Below, in pieces: positions 9,389 through 20,908 of a stretch of 28,628 bases of DNA. Source of the DNA: Lichtheimia corymbifera B2541 (taxonomy: Eukaryota > Mucoromycota > Mucoromycetes > Mucorales > Lichtheimiaceae); NCBI GenBank assembly GCA_000697475.1, contig JNEU01000662.1:1-28628 (forward strand), given 5' to 3'. Below the pieces are notes generated by a model that was given only the letters and a program-made list of their open reading frames with translations, ran no database searches and was not told where the DNA came from. The translations under genes and the position numbers were made by a program. Within the stretch, counting starts at the first letter, position 1, and the number at the start of each line of letters is the position of its first letter.

Positions 9389-11335
9389 ATGGGATTTCCC
9401 ATATGGATCATCGTTGTTGTAGTCGTTGTTGTAGTCGTATTGTTCTCTGGTATCGGTGGTTATATTCTCATATCTCGAAAGCGTCGAGAAGCATCACCAG
9501 CTGTCGATGTTGAAGCTCATGTCACTGAAAAAGCAATGCCTGCTGCACCTATTCTCGAAGAACATCCCAGCACTATCAGCGATCCACCTTCATACGCTGC
9601 AAAAGACACCAAACCATCTCCACCCGTCTCCACTACAGAGCCATGTCCTGAAGAGAAACCATCTCAACAACACCAGGCTAAAAGAAAAAGTTCTCGCAAA
9701 CATGAAAGCAAGATCAGTCTACCTATGCCACCAGCTTCTAGTTCACTGTTTTCCGACAAGATGGAATTGAGCTCTGAAGAAGCTATGGAGCTATTTGATA
9801 GGTACATGAATGCCGATCTAGATAAATCCAACAACAACAATGGTGGAGGGTTCGCTGCCAATATTCAACAAAAGGCTGCCACCATTCGTAGTACAGTGCG
9901 TATGTCGTTAAGACGCAAATCGACCAGTAAAGGTGGTGGATCCACGCCTCTCAATCAATTGTTTGATAATGATAACGGCAACAAACCACCAGCATCACCC
10001 TCTGTTTCATCACATCATACTGGTAGCACACCCTCCTTGGCTGATCATCCGTTACCCCCCACACCAACTACAGCTTCCTCCTCATCCAGACAACAACATT
10101 ATCAGCAACAACAAATTTCAGTGCCCCCTTCACCAGCACCACCTTTACAAACACATGATGTTACTGATCAAGAAGCAGCCACCACACTGCCTGCAGCTGT
10201 AGAGGAAGCTGCTAGTGCTGCTTACAATAGTTCTGGAAAGACCAACACCAACAACAATGGCAATGCAGCAGCAGCAGCACGTCGAGTGATACGTACAGCA
10301 TCTAGAAAAAGCAAGACACGATCCATGCTTGTGAATGAAGATGATGTCATGAAAATGTTTGGCAACGACAGTGCAAACAGCTCTACGGAAGAACAGCACG
10401 CACCACTGCCAGCAGGTGCAGCAGGATCAGTGCGTCGTTTAGCACGTGAACTGAATGAAAAGAGTGCATCAGTATCAGCTATGCGAGCACGTAACAAAGG
10501 CAATACAGCAAGTGCACGTGATATTGCTGAATGGTTCCCTGACAAGGGCAGCAGTAGCAATAATGGCACTGCTACAGTGGCAGGACGTGTACCCCATCAT
10601 CGACCAGCACCCCCAATCCAAAACATGTTTTCACAAGACCAAGGAGCCGTAGCAACCAAGCAACAACAACAACAACAACAACAGCGTGGTAATGTCGATA
10701 ATGTACGCCAAATGTTGCAAGCAACATGGCAAGCCAATATACGTGAAAGTGGATCCATGGCAAGCATTGTATCAACGACTGAAGCTGCTGTAGCTGCAAG
10801 CAATAATTCAAGCATGGCACGTTATGGTAGACAGAATCCTTTATTGCGTTCGGCTGGTGGTGGTAATGCATCCCACCATCGTCCTATGGATGATCAGCAG
10901 ACATCTAGTCCACCTCCCATGGCTTCCTTTTCTTCTTCCACTGTACGCACAGTAGTCCCTGAAGCTGATTCTCAACAACAACAACAACAGCAGCAATCCT
11001 TAACCAGTGTCGCAGCCCAAGAAAAGATTGAAATTGATGGCACCAATTTTACGATGCTTTCAGCTCAAAATGGATACAAGACTTGGAATGGCCGAAGCAA
11101 CCCTTCTCGTCCTCCATTGATACAACCGCAACCATCACCAGAAAAGTCAACAACACATCATCATCAAGGACAACCGAATAATAACGGGTCATCAAGTTTC
11201 TTTAATACGGTCAGCCTTGGAAGAAGACATTCTAGCAAACGGCGAGTGATGCCCTGGATGGATGAAAAACAGCAAACAACTAGCAGGACACCCGCTCAAC
11301 GTGAACGAGATCAATATCTCAACGCTCAGGCATAG
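9389..11335 (+). CDS. Single-pass membrane protein with long disordered cytoplasmic tail
   Basis: Intronless, 648 aa. There is no cleavable signal; residues 4-29 form one membrane segment with a run of nine valines (coded by GTT/GTA/GTC repeats), followed at once by the stop-transfer run SRKRRE. A short outside end and a long inside tail (signal-anchor, type III-like) is the likely topology. The tail is low complexity: Ser/Thr/Pro-rich, with Gln runs (about 427-435 and 531-538) and Asn runs. Between these are short ordered-looking islands: SSEEAMELFDRYMN, VNEDDVMKMFGND, ASARDIAEWFPDK and VRQMLQATWQANIRES. Several Arg-rich Ser sites (RMSLRRKS, RTASRKS, GRRHSSKRR) would suit basophilic kinases such as PKA. 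A PPSY motif lies near residue 67. No enzyme or transport domain is seen and the family is not recognised. A cell-surface or plasma-membrane scaffold role is only an inference. Confidence 0.82.
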   Translation: MGFPIWIIVVVVVVVVVLFSGIGGYILISRKRREASPAVDVEAHVTEKAMPAAPILEEHPSTISDPPSYAAKDTKPSPPVSTTEPCPEEKPSQQHQAKRKSSRKHESKISLPMPPASSSLFSDKMELSSEEAMELFDRYMNADLDKSNNNNGGGFAANIQQKAATIRSTVRMSLRRKSTSKGGGSTPLNQLFDNDNGNKPPASPSVSSHHTGSTPSLADHPLPPTPTTASSSSRQQHYQQQQISVPPSPAPPLQTHDVTDQEAATTLPAAVEEAASAAYNSSGKTNTNNNGNAAAAARRVIRTASRKSKTRSMLVNEDDVMKMFGNDSANSSTEEQHAPLPAGAAGSVRRLARELNEKSASVSAMRARNKGNTASARDIAEWFPDKGSSSNNGTATVAGRVPHHRPAPPIQNMFSQDQGAVATKQQQQQQQQRGNVDNVRQMLQATWQANIRESGSMASIVSTTEAAVAASNNSSMARYGRQNPLLRSAGGGNASHHRPMDDQQTSSPPPMASFSSSTVRTVVPEADSQQQQQQQQSLTSVAAQEKIEIDGTNFTMLSAQNGYKTWNGRSNPSRPPLIQPQPSPEKSTTHHHQGQPNNNGSSSFFNTVSLGRRHSSKRRVMPWMDEKQQTTSRTPAQRERDQYLNAQA

Positions 11336-11727
11336 AAGATGAAGATGTGTTGAAAGAATACAGCCACAGATTAATTCCATCATTGTCATTTTGGATTATA
11401 GAAATAACTTTTTTATATGTTTGTTTATATCTTAGAGAGAGAGAGAGAGAGAGAATGTGTGTGTGTGTGTGTGTATGATAGAGTGTGTGACACAATACCC
11501 AATCCTCCTCGCTTGTTTTCATTAATTTATGCTTCATGTTGCTGGGTTACACACAACTCTTTTTAATACATTCACGGCACGCTCGGATATCATCCCGGTT
11601 GTTGTCTCGCAATATCACCCGCTGCTGCTGCACTCACTGGTCACGTTTGATCTCTTCCTCTTTCTCTCTTTTCTCTTTTTATTCTACTCGGCTGCTCAGC
11701 CCATTACCCCATTGACATTGCATTGGA
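11336..11727. other. Intergenic region with GA/TG microsatellite
   Basis: A compound (GA)n(TG)n microsatellite lies at about 11433-11475 downstream of the membrane-protein gene. The part nearest 11728 is pyrimidine-rich (CTCTTTCTCTCTTTTCTC around 11657) and is the likely promoter/5' leader of the myosin gene. Confidence 0.55.
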
Positions 11728-14700
11728 ATGACTGCTGCATCGGACAAGGCCAGACAGGCTGTACAAGTCTATACAAAGGGTACTGTGGCCTGGTTCTCAG
11801 ACAAGCAAGAAGGCTGGGTCTCGGCTACTTGTGTTTCCACCTCGATAAATGACGATAATGTGCGTTTGGTCTTTCAAGATGATAATGACGAATCCAAGGT
11901 ATAGTTGACCTTCATATGAGAGAGAGAGAGAGAGAGAGAGGATATTGACAATAATAATAATAGGAGCATGTCTTTGAAAGTACACTAGCCGACATTGCAA
12001 AGAACGATGCATCTACATTACCACCCTTAAGAAACCCACCCAAAATGGAGTACACAGATGATTTGACCAATCTGAGTTATCTCAACGAGCCTGCAGGTAT
12101 AGCTGCTGTTACAATAACAACAATAACATGCACATGACTCACAAAATGGATTGCAGTGCTCAACACTATCCGCACCCGTTATATGCAGCATCTCATTTAT
12201 ACTTACTCGGGTATCGTCTTGATCGCTGTCAACCCTTTTGATCGTGTCTCTCTGTATGAGCCGGATATTATACAACAATATGCTGGCAGACGTCGCGGTG
12301 AACTTGAGCCACATCTCTTTGCTATTGCAGAGGATGCATTTCGCTGCATGATTCGAGAACAAATGAACCAGACAATTGTTGTTTCAGGAGAAAGGTAAGC
12401 AAAAGATCGAGAATATGGGAATATAATATCTCGTTCTTATGCATATATATCTAGTGGTGCAGGCAAGACGGTCAGTGCAAAGTATATCATGCGCTATTTC
12501 GCCACTGCAGATGATCAAGAAATTGCAAGCAAAAAGAAAAAGGAGCATGGTGCCATGACGGAAGTTGAGAAGCAAATCTTAGGTATGTTGGGTGGTGTTT
12601 TGGATCAAAGAGTAGTAGATAATAAAGCATCTCACTTTTGTTATAGCCACCAATCCTATCATGGAAGCCTTTGGCAACGCAAAGACTACACGCAATGACA
12701 ACAGCTCTCGATTTGGCAAATACATTGAAATCCAATTTGATAAGGATGCCAACATTATCGGTGCCAAGATCAGAACGTATCTCCTGGAGCGCTCTCGTCT
12801 CATATTTCAACCTGCCACAGAACGCAATTATCACATTTTCTATCAGGTAAACAAGATCACACCAACTCCCCCCGCAAGCAAGGTCATTGATTGACATGGG
12901 ATTTAGCTATGTGCAGGAGCGCCTTCTTCAGAAAGAAAGGATTTCGAGCTTGGTGATTATACCCAATTCCATTACTTGAACCAGAGTGGCACAGGAACCA
13001 TCACTGGTGTGGATGATGCTGCCGAGTTTGAAACAACACAACGTGCTTTATCGACAGTGGGCTTATCTCTCCAATTGCAGTGGCAAATCTTTCGACTGTT
13101 GGCTGCGCTTGTTCATGTGGGCAATATACAAATCACGGGTCGTGGTGATGCGGCGGTGGCTGACACAGACAATGCCCTGGTGACCTCCACGCGATTGCTG
13201 GGTATCAAAGCTGCAGACTTCAAAAAGTGGATCATCCGAAAGCAAATCATCACACGCTCAGAAAAGATCGTGACCAACCTTAAACCGGATCAGGCTGTGG
13301 TCGTAAGGGATTCGGTGGCAAAGTATATTTATGCCAATCTCTTTGATTGGCTCGTGGCCGTCATCAACGAGAGTCTCATATCACCTGATCAAGATGCCAT
13401 CCAGACCTTTATCGGTGTCCTCGACATTTATGGCTTTGAGCACTTTAAGAAGAATTCATTCGAGCAGTTCTGTATCAACTATGCCAATGAAAAGTTACAA
13501 CAACAGGTAAAGAGAAACATCACCATCGCTATGCGTGGGTCTAACTTCGTTCATTCAAGTTCAATCAACATGTCTTCAAGTTGGAGCAAGAAGAATACCT
13601 TAGAGAAAAGATCAATTGGACATTTATCGATTTCAGCGACAATCAACCATGTATCGATTTGATTGAAGGAAAATTGGGTATCCTTTCATTGCTCGATGAG
13701 GTGCGTCGTCGTGGATTGTGAAGCTCTCGTTACCCCCAGTCATACTAACTATGTATACTGTAGGAATCCAGACTTCCATCTGCAACAGATCAAAGTTTTT
13801 GCCAAAAGCTATACACCAACTTTGACAAGCCAGAGTATAAGGACTTTTTCAAAAAGCCGCGGTTTTCAAATCAAGCTTTCACAGTGGCCCATTATGCACA
13901 CGATGTCCAATATGAAGCTGAAAACTTTATCGACAAGAACAAGGATACAGTGCCTGATGAACATTTGTCATTGCTGAACTTTTCAGAATTTGAGTTTTTG
14001 AGACAAGTACTTGACAAGGCTGCTACTGCCAATCCTGCACCAACGGTAAGAGCTTATCAATATGTAAATGTTTTTGAAACTTATGTTGGATCATATAGCC
14101 TGAAAAGTCAAAGCGCATGAGCACCCTTTCGAGAAAACCAACACTGGGTTCAATATTTAAGGTAATAAGCTTGTGGTCTCAAGGAAAGGTTGGCTTGCTA
14201 AATTCAGGGTATTGCTGCTAGCTCTCATTGATCCAGCTTATGGATACCATTGGCCATACCAATGTCCACTATATCCGTTGCATCAAGCCCAATGAAGCCA
14301 AGGCAGCATGGGAATTCGAGCCCAATATGGTTCTCTCTCAATTGCGTGCATGTGGTGTGCTCGAGACAATCCGTATTAGCTGTGCTGGCTATCCATCACG
14401 ATGGACGTTTGAAGAATTTGCAGAGCGTTATTATGCACTTGTACCATCCAAGAATTGGAGCAATGCACAATCTCAGGAAGACATTCGACAGTTATGCAAT
14501 ACCATTCTTGATGTTTCTGTCAAGCATTCGGATCAATACCAAATTGGCGTGACCAAGATTTTCTTCCGTGCTGGTCAGGTAAGATGAATGGTTATAATAA
14601 TGATGGGATCGTCGGATGTCTAATAATTTCCACGCTACTAGTTGGCACATCTTGAACGCCTGCGTACTGATAGGTTCAATGAATGCGCAGTACTCTTGCA

Positions 14701-17496
14701 AAAGCATATGCGTCGTTTCATTTATCGATCCCGATATCTTCACATGCGTGATCTCGCTTTGCGATTACAGTGTGTTGCTCGACAAAAGATAGCCAAAGCC
14801 AAAATGCAATCCCTGGTACAAAGCAAAGCAGCTCTGCGTATTCAGAGTCAGTGGCGACGCTACAAGGCAAGATGCCATTATCTTCAGCAGCTCGAATTCA
14901 TCTTGCGTCTGCAAACAGCCATTCGATGTCGATGGGCACGTAAAACCATGTCAGCTTCTCGAGAGATGCATGCAGCTATCCAGATCCAAAGGATGGCGCG
15001 GGGATGGTATGTACGATAAATGCACACACAAACAGTCATCATCTAATATAACAATGCATCATGTAGGTTTGCTCGCAAGCGGTACAAAGCACAACGTAAC
15101 TTTGTCATTCGGCTACAAACGCATATTCGAAGCCGATTTGGGCATAAGCAACTGCTTTCTTTGCGTGCAGAAGCTCGATCTGCCGATCATTTCAAGGAAG
15201 TGTCTTACAGGTTGGAGAATAAGGTGGTCGAGTTGACTCAAACCATCACAGCCATGACGAGTGAAAAGGATAAAATGAACGAGCGTGTGGCAGCATTGGA
15301 AGCTGAGATACAGACATGGATGGTCAAATACGAGAAACTTGAACAAACATCCAAAGAGAACGAGACCAAGTTGAACGAGCCCATGGTGTCACAAGCGGAA
15401 TGGGATGCGTTGAAACAAGAGCACGATACGCTTCGTGAAAATTATGCTTCTTCCTTGAATGATCTTAAAGAGCGTGAACATGATATTGCAAAGATCCAAG
15501 AGCAACTCGAGAATGAAAAGCAAGAAAAAGAAAAGCTACATCAACAGCTTATGGATACCAAAGAGAAAGCTGTCCATGACATGGATCAAAGTGAGGTGGG
15601 AGAGCTCAGGAACCAAGTTGCTGCTCTCAAACAGCAATTGGCACAAGCAATGCGTGTACCACGACGACAAGGATCATCTCGAAATCTCTCGCCTGCCATA
15701 GGAGGACGGAGTGTATCCCCTTCACCAGTCAAAGGTGTAGCAGGTTTGGAGCCGGTTGGATATGCTGGTCGTCAACGAAGTCGATCTCCTGGTTTACTCA
15801 ATCGCAAAGCGAGACGCAGTAGCACGGGAGGTGCTACTACTACTACTACTACAAGTGGTGTATCACAGCCTATTACCAAGAATCCACGACCTACATCGAT
15901 TGATCAATACAGTAGCCTGCTAGCAGTATCAGGTACACGATCAAGTACTATGAGCGAGAATCAACAGGAAGAGGTAAAGTCAAGATCCACTTTCTTTGCA
16001 TGGAAGAGGGTACTTAATATATATATAGATTCTAGAGATCTTGCAAGATGAGCAGACTTTACTCGCTGAGATAACTCAAGGTCTTATCAAGGATGTCAAA
16101 ATGCCATTGCCAAGTACCCAGAATCCGCCATCCGAAAGAGAAATCTTTTTCCCTGTCAATATGATCAGCTTGTGCCTTACACAAATGTGGGGTCATGGCT
16201 TCATTCAAGAATCCGAGCGACTCTTGTTTACGGTCATGGATGTTATCCAGAAGCAATGTTTGGTAAGTTTTGTTATTATCATCCATGTGCATGTTGTACT
16301 TATATACAAGGATAATAGAGTTTCTCTGGCGATGAAGCAATTACGCCATGTGTGTTTTGGTTATCCAATGTGCATGAGCTTCTTTCCATGATATGCACCA
16401 CGGAGCACGAGATTGAGGAGGCGTTATTCAAAAAGAATGATGATGGCACTGCTTCGGGTTGGCAAGATTTTGAAAAGCTTGCAGCGACGGTCAAGTTTGA
16501 ATTACAATGCCTTGAGGACAACATTTTCCATACTTTGGTCAAGGAGCTCAAGAAGCGTATTAAAAAGATGATCGTTCCTGCCGTCATTGAGAGCCAATCG
16601 TTACCTGGATTTATCACAGCCGACACAGGTCGTTTCTTAAATAAGCTCTTGTCGGGCTCCTCGCAACCCGCCTACAGCACGGATGATCTATTGAATTATC
16701 TCAACAAGGTGTGGCGAACCTTGAAATGTTATCACGTGGACCCTTCCATTATGCATCAAGTATTGATCGAGCTCCTACGCATGATTGGTGTAACGGCATT
16801 CAATGATTTGCTCATGCGAAAGAACTTTTCGTCATGGAAACGTGCCATGCAAATCCAATACAACGTGACACGGCTAGAGGAATGGTGCAAAGGTCATGAC
16901 ATTCCCGAAGGCGCATTGCAATTAGAATATCTCATGCAGACCACCAAATTGCTTCAACTCAAAAAGGTATTATATCATTTATTGGAGAATCGATCTTTTG
17001 GGGGGGGGGGCTCTGAGCTCACTGACAATATCCTAGGCAACGGTAGCTGAAATAGAAAGCATCTACGAAGTTTGCTGGCTTTTATCGCCCACACAGATAC
17101 AAAAGCTCATTTCCAATTATCAAGTCGCTGATTATGAGGTATTTATTTGAACGAAAGTGGTGGGCTACTAGAGTGCTAATGATGATCACGGTATTGCAGA
17201 ATCCTATCAAGCCCGCTATACTCAGTGCAGTGGCATCTCATGTTGTCAGTGGCGATGCAAATGATGTTTTATTACTTGATTCAGTGCCTATGGATGATAC
17301 GACGAATCCATTCGAGGTTCCTATGCCACGGAATCGGAAGCCCCAGAATTATCTCCCAGCTTGGGTAAGTCTTGACGAACGAGATATATAAATAGTAGGA
17401 AAAGCTCATCAATCATTTGGTATATAGATACAATTGAAACGACTTCGCGCATTGACCATGCTTTTGCCACAGGAGCAACCAACAAAGATGTCATAG
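11728..17496 (+). CDS. MYO2: Class V myosin heavy chain (Myo2-like)
   Basis: Actin-based motor that carries vesicles and organelles towards growth sites. There are 17 exons: 11728-11898, 11964-12096, 12157-12394, 12455-12582, 12647-12846, 12907-13506, 13560-13700, 13764-14045, 14099-14161, 14222-14578, 14642-15006, 15067-15973, 16038-16262, 16319-16966, 17037-17138, 17200-17364 and 17429 to about 17496. Introns are 53-70 nt and the phase is kept throughout. The protein is about 1597 aa (yeast Myo2 is 1574). Order: SH3-like N-terminus (1-57); motor to about 771 with P-loop GESGAGKT (179-186), switch [13 protein letters not shown] (234-245), switch II DIYGFE (463-468) and [11 protein letters not shown] (667-677); six IQ motifs (about 780-925); a short coiled coil (about 925-1090); a Ser/Arg/Pro linker ([14 protein letters not shown]); and a DIL cargo-binding domain (about 1260-1560). 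The start gives a natural N-terminus ([16 protein letters not shown]). The short final exon ([16 protein letters not shown]) is the least certain part; its stop could be off by a few bases. Confidence 0.94.
11899..11963 (+). repeat. GA microsatellite inside myosin intron 1
   Basis: The 65-nt intron is largely (GA)n (11918-11940) plus ATAATAATAATA before the AG. The donor is GTATAG. There is no polypyrimidine tract before the acceptor; a purine repeat fills that place. Confidence 0.7.
17000..17010 (+). repeat. G11 run inside myosin intron 14
   Basis: A homopolymer of 11 G lies in the middle of the 70-nt intron 16967-17036, the longest intron in this gene. It is likely to vary in length between strains and may cause sequencing indels, but it does not touch the coding frame. 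Confidence 0.75.
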
Positions 17497-17642
17497 TAAT
17501 GATAATACCAATTAACTCTTGTATCTATACTTTTTATATATAAAGACGATTATGTACGTAATATGGGATCTAGCTATTGTCGGAGGTGGGTGTTTGCAGT
17601 GGAGGTGGTGGCTGTCAAGGCGGAATTCTAAACGACCATCTT

Positions 17643-17652
17643 TGAAAAATTC
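17643..17652 (+). promoter_or_regulatory. RRPE-like site upstream of UTP4
   Basis: TGAAAAATTC lies 59-68 bp upstream of the UTP4 start. It differs from the ascomycete rRNA-processing element (TGAAAAATTTT core) at the end. That element controls ribosome-biogenesis genes in yeasts; use in this fungus is inferred. No PAC (GATGAG) partner was noticed next to it. Confidence 0.25.
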
Positions 17653-17710
17653 GAGTCTTGTTCTCTTTTGAAGGTCACCCTTTGGTCAAGAAGAAAACAC
17701 ATTTACAGCC

Positions 17711-20297
17711 ATGCAGATCCATCGCTGTCGTTTTGTCGAGTATCAGCCGGCAGCCATTAATGCACTAGACTTTACGCCACCCACAGTGAAACGATCGCGT
17801 CTAGCCGTTGGTAGAGCAAACGGCAACATTGAGATCTGGGATCCATCGCACAACTTTCGACTTGAAAAGACGATCCCCGGTGGCGAAGGTCAATCGGTTG
17901 AAAGCATTGCTTGGGCACACCAGTCCATCATCGTGGATCAGGATGAGGATGATACACCCGAAGAAATCGAACAACAACTCAAGCGACAACTGAGCAAGCC
18001 TCCACGTTTGTTCTCGTCAGGATTAAATCCATATATCGTCGAATGGGATACAACATCCATGACCGTCAAGGTAAAAGTGTGCTATTCCAAAGAGTAATAG
18101 GACATCAATAACTCAGTATACATATATATATCATAATAGCGATCAGTGGATTCCAATGGTGGTGCTGTATGGTGTTTGGCTGTCAATAGTACCGGCACTA
18201 GACTTGCAGCAGGCTGCGAGGATGGCTGTATTCGATTGTTCGACATTGAAGATGATGGTCTTGAATATATCCGCAGTTTTACTCCACAAAAAGGTAACTC
18301 GAGAAACATGGAGGATGGGAGCTATACTGGATAGATCACTCATGAAATGTACATAGGTCGCGTGCTTTCGGTTGTCTGGAGCCCTTATGATGATTACATT
18401 GTTTCAGGTGGATCGGATAGTGCTATTCGTACATGGGATGTCAGCACAGGACAGACGCTTCAACGCATGACAGTGGATCGTGTACGTAAGGAACATACAT
18501 TGGTATGGTCTGTGGCTGCTCTCAAGTAAGTGATATATAGGAGAATAGGAGGGAAACATGATGTCTAATGACATGATAGGGATGGTACATTGGTATCGGG
18601 TGATTCCCTAGGCCATATCATGTTTTGGAATAGCAAGACAGGAGCCATGAAGCAAACCATCCGTGCACATGCAGCTGACGTTCTTGCCCTTGCAGCATCC
18701 CGAGATGGCACACAAGTATTTTCTGCCGGTGTCGACTGCAAAATGACCAATTATCGCAAAGTCAACGAGGATCGCAAAAAGTCAAAGCGTACAACATGGA
18801 TTACAGCTGAAAGCCGTCAATATCACTCTCACGACATTCGTGCTCTTGCTATCAACAACGGTACCGGCACGTTGGTTTCTGGTGGTGTGGATGTTCAGCT
18901 TGTTGCCTGGTCTACCAAACTCGGTAAAAAGGTAGAGCCTATGCGCTTGCCACCTTTCCCCCACAAATATCTGGTCTCGGCATCCAAATCGCAGCAACTG
19001 GTTATGGCAGCCTACTTTAATTCGCTTAGTGTGTGGCGACTTGGTCAAGGTAAAGATGGAGAAGGAATGAATGAAATATAGCTTAAGCTCATATTTGCAT
19101 TCGATAGCTGTCGCAACCAACAGCACGGACTCCAAGGTCATCATTCCCGAATTATTGGAACCTCATCGACAAGTATTACAGCTGCAATTGAAGGCGGATT
19201 GTAACATTACTTCGAGTGCCATCTCTGAGAACGGCGAATGGATCATTGTTGCTGATATTGAATCCACCCGATTATTCCAATTGACAGAAGCAGTAAGTGT
19301 ATAGTGATTCCTTTTATTCAGTCTATTAATTGACTCTGAAATGTATATAGCCCGGAATACCAGGTCAATTGAGAGCAAAAAAGGCACGGAATTTCGATGC
19401 TGTCTTATCACAATACTTGTCAGAACACAACATTGCATCGGGTGCACATCATGTTCTTTTTACGCCTGGCTCGGACAAGATTATTATTATCACAGTGGAA
19501 TCCCGTATTTTGGTGATTGATTTACGACATTGGGAACAAGGCTCGTTTGAAGTTTTGGGAGAATTCGGTCATCATCGTGGATTGGATAGCGAGGGCAATA
19601 GTATCGAAGGACGAGAAGCAGCCACCGTGATCACAGTTGCCGTCAGTGCTGATGGCCAATGGTTAGCAACAGGCGACGACATGAACCGCATTCATATTTT
19701 CAACTTAGACAATCTCAAGGTGAGTCAATGTGTGTATGTGTGTGTGTGCTAAGGTATTATGAATATTGACAATGTATATGATCCATGTAGCATCATATTG
19801 AACTTCCGCATTCATACAATTATCACACAGCACTATCATTCAACGACCTTCGACCCAACGAGTTGTTTGTCGGGCAGGCCACAAACGAATTGTACGTCTA
19901 CAATGTTGAGCATAAACGACTGACTCCCTGGTCCAAAGCCCATCGTGACTTTACAAATACAGCATTATTCAATCAGCGTGAATCCATACGTGGCGTCGCA
20001 TACAATCCAAGTTCGCCTGATGAAATGATCGTGTACGGCAGCAGCTTCATGTGCAATGTCAAGATGGTCCACAACAAACATCCCAAACAATCCAAGGCCC
20101 ACAAACGGAAACATGATGCTCCTAATGATATTCACAAGCAAGATTCACCGATACCGATGCAGCTATCAACACGATATCAGCAGATTTTGTTTTGTGAATT
20201 TATTGATAAGGATTCCATGGTCATGGTCGAACGACCCAAGTTTAGTGTATTGGAAAAGTTACCACCCTCTTACTACAAATCCCAGTTTGGTACATAA
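17711..20297 (+). CDS. UTP4: Utp4/cirhin, WD40 subunit of the small-subunit processome
   Basis: Utp4 belongs to the t-UTP/UtpA complex, which binds nascent pre-rRNA in the nucleolus and starts 18S rRNA processing. Exons are 17711-18070, 18140-18293, 18357-18525, 18580-19049, 19108-19292, 19351-19719 and 19791-20297; all introns are GT-AG, 54-71 nt, and in phase. The protein is 737 aa (yeast 776, human cirhin 686). It opens with IHRCRFVEYQPAAINAL, the hallmark N-terminus of this family, and is built from WD40-type repeats throughout, with motifs such as GRANGNIEIWD, GCEDGCIRLFD, SGGSDSAIRTWD, SGDSLGHIMFWN, SGGVDVQLVAW and ATGDDMNRIHIFN. An acidic/Gln insert (about residues 76-95) interrupts the first repeats. 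The C-terminus has the basic HKRKHD stretch and the ending VLEKLPPSYYKSQFGT, typical of Utp4. It starts only 214 bp after the myosin stop, so its promoter is very short or overlaps the myosin 3' end. Confidence 0.94.
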
Positions 20298-20908
20298 GCA
20301 TCATCCTCCACATAAAAGCGAATTATTCTATCATTTTACATCAATTGGGAGCATGGATCATGAATGAAAAGAAGGGTCAGCGATGCTATTTCTGCTGATA
20401 TGAACGGGCGCAGTAATGATTTAAGGGGGAGATTGAAAGGCAACTTCATTGTCTCAACCAATGTATGCAGCAGGTATAGGAGGAAAAAGCAAAGTAACTT
20501 AAAATCCAATGATTCTCCATGGCAACGAGATTTCATTTAATGACATGGGAATGATTGACAGGGTTGATCAATAGCAGTAACAAGGAAGCATGGGAGATAA
20601 GGATAAAATGTTGGTACGACGTGATGGATCATGCAAAATACCAAAGATGGTCTGTGTACCTGAAACCTTTCAAAGCAAGGTAATAAAATGTATTTTTATA
20701 GGTGATGTGGTAGGCTAGCAACTCATACAATGAAATAAAGTGAATGCAATATCGAAATCAGTAATGCATGTTATATGAAAAGTGAGCAAGTGACATCGGC
20801 GTGATGTCAACAGCCATCTCGCTATTAAAAGTCAGTGTGGTCCCCCCCTTTTTTTCTTCTTGCGTACTCTTCAGTCCTTTATTTGAAAGGGAAAAAATAT
20901 AGTCGACC
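20298..20908. other. Intergenic region before the LEUNIG-like gene
   Basis: No coding sequence is supported. A pyrimidine tract (about 20840-20862, CCCCCCC followed by TTTTTTT and TTCTTCTT) lies 45-70 bp before the ATG and probably marks the core promoter or 5' leader. Confidence 0.45.

Noticed and set aside
6281..20297. NOP4 and UTP4 as a functional ribosome-biogenesis cluster
   Set aside because: They are on opposite strands, separated by two unrelated genes, and act on different subunits, so proximity alone proves nothing.
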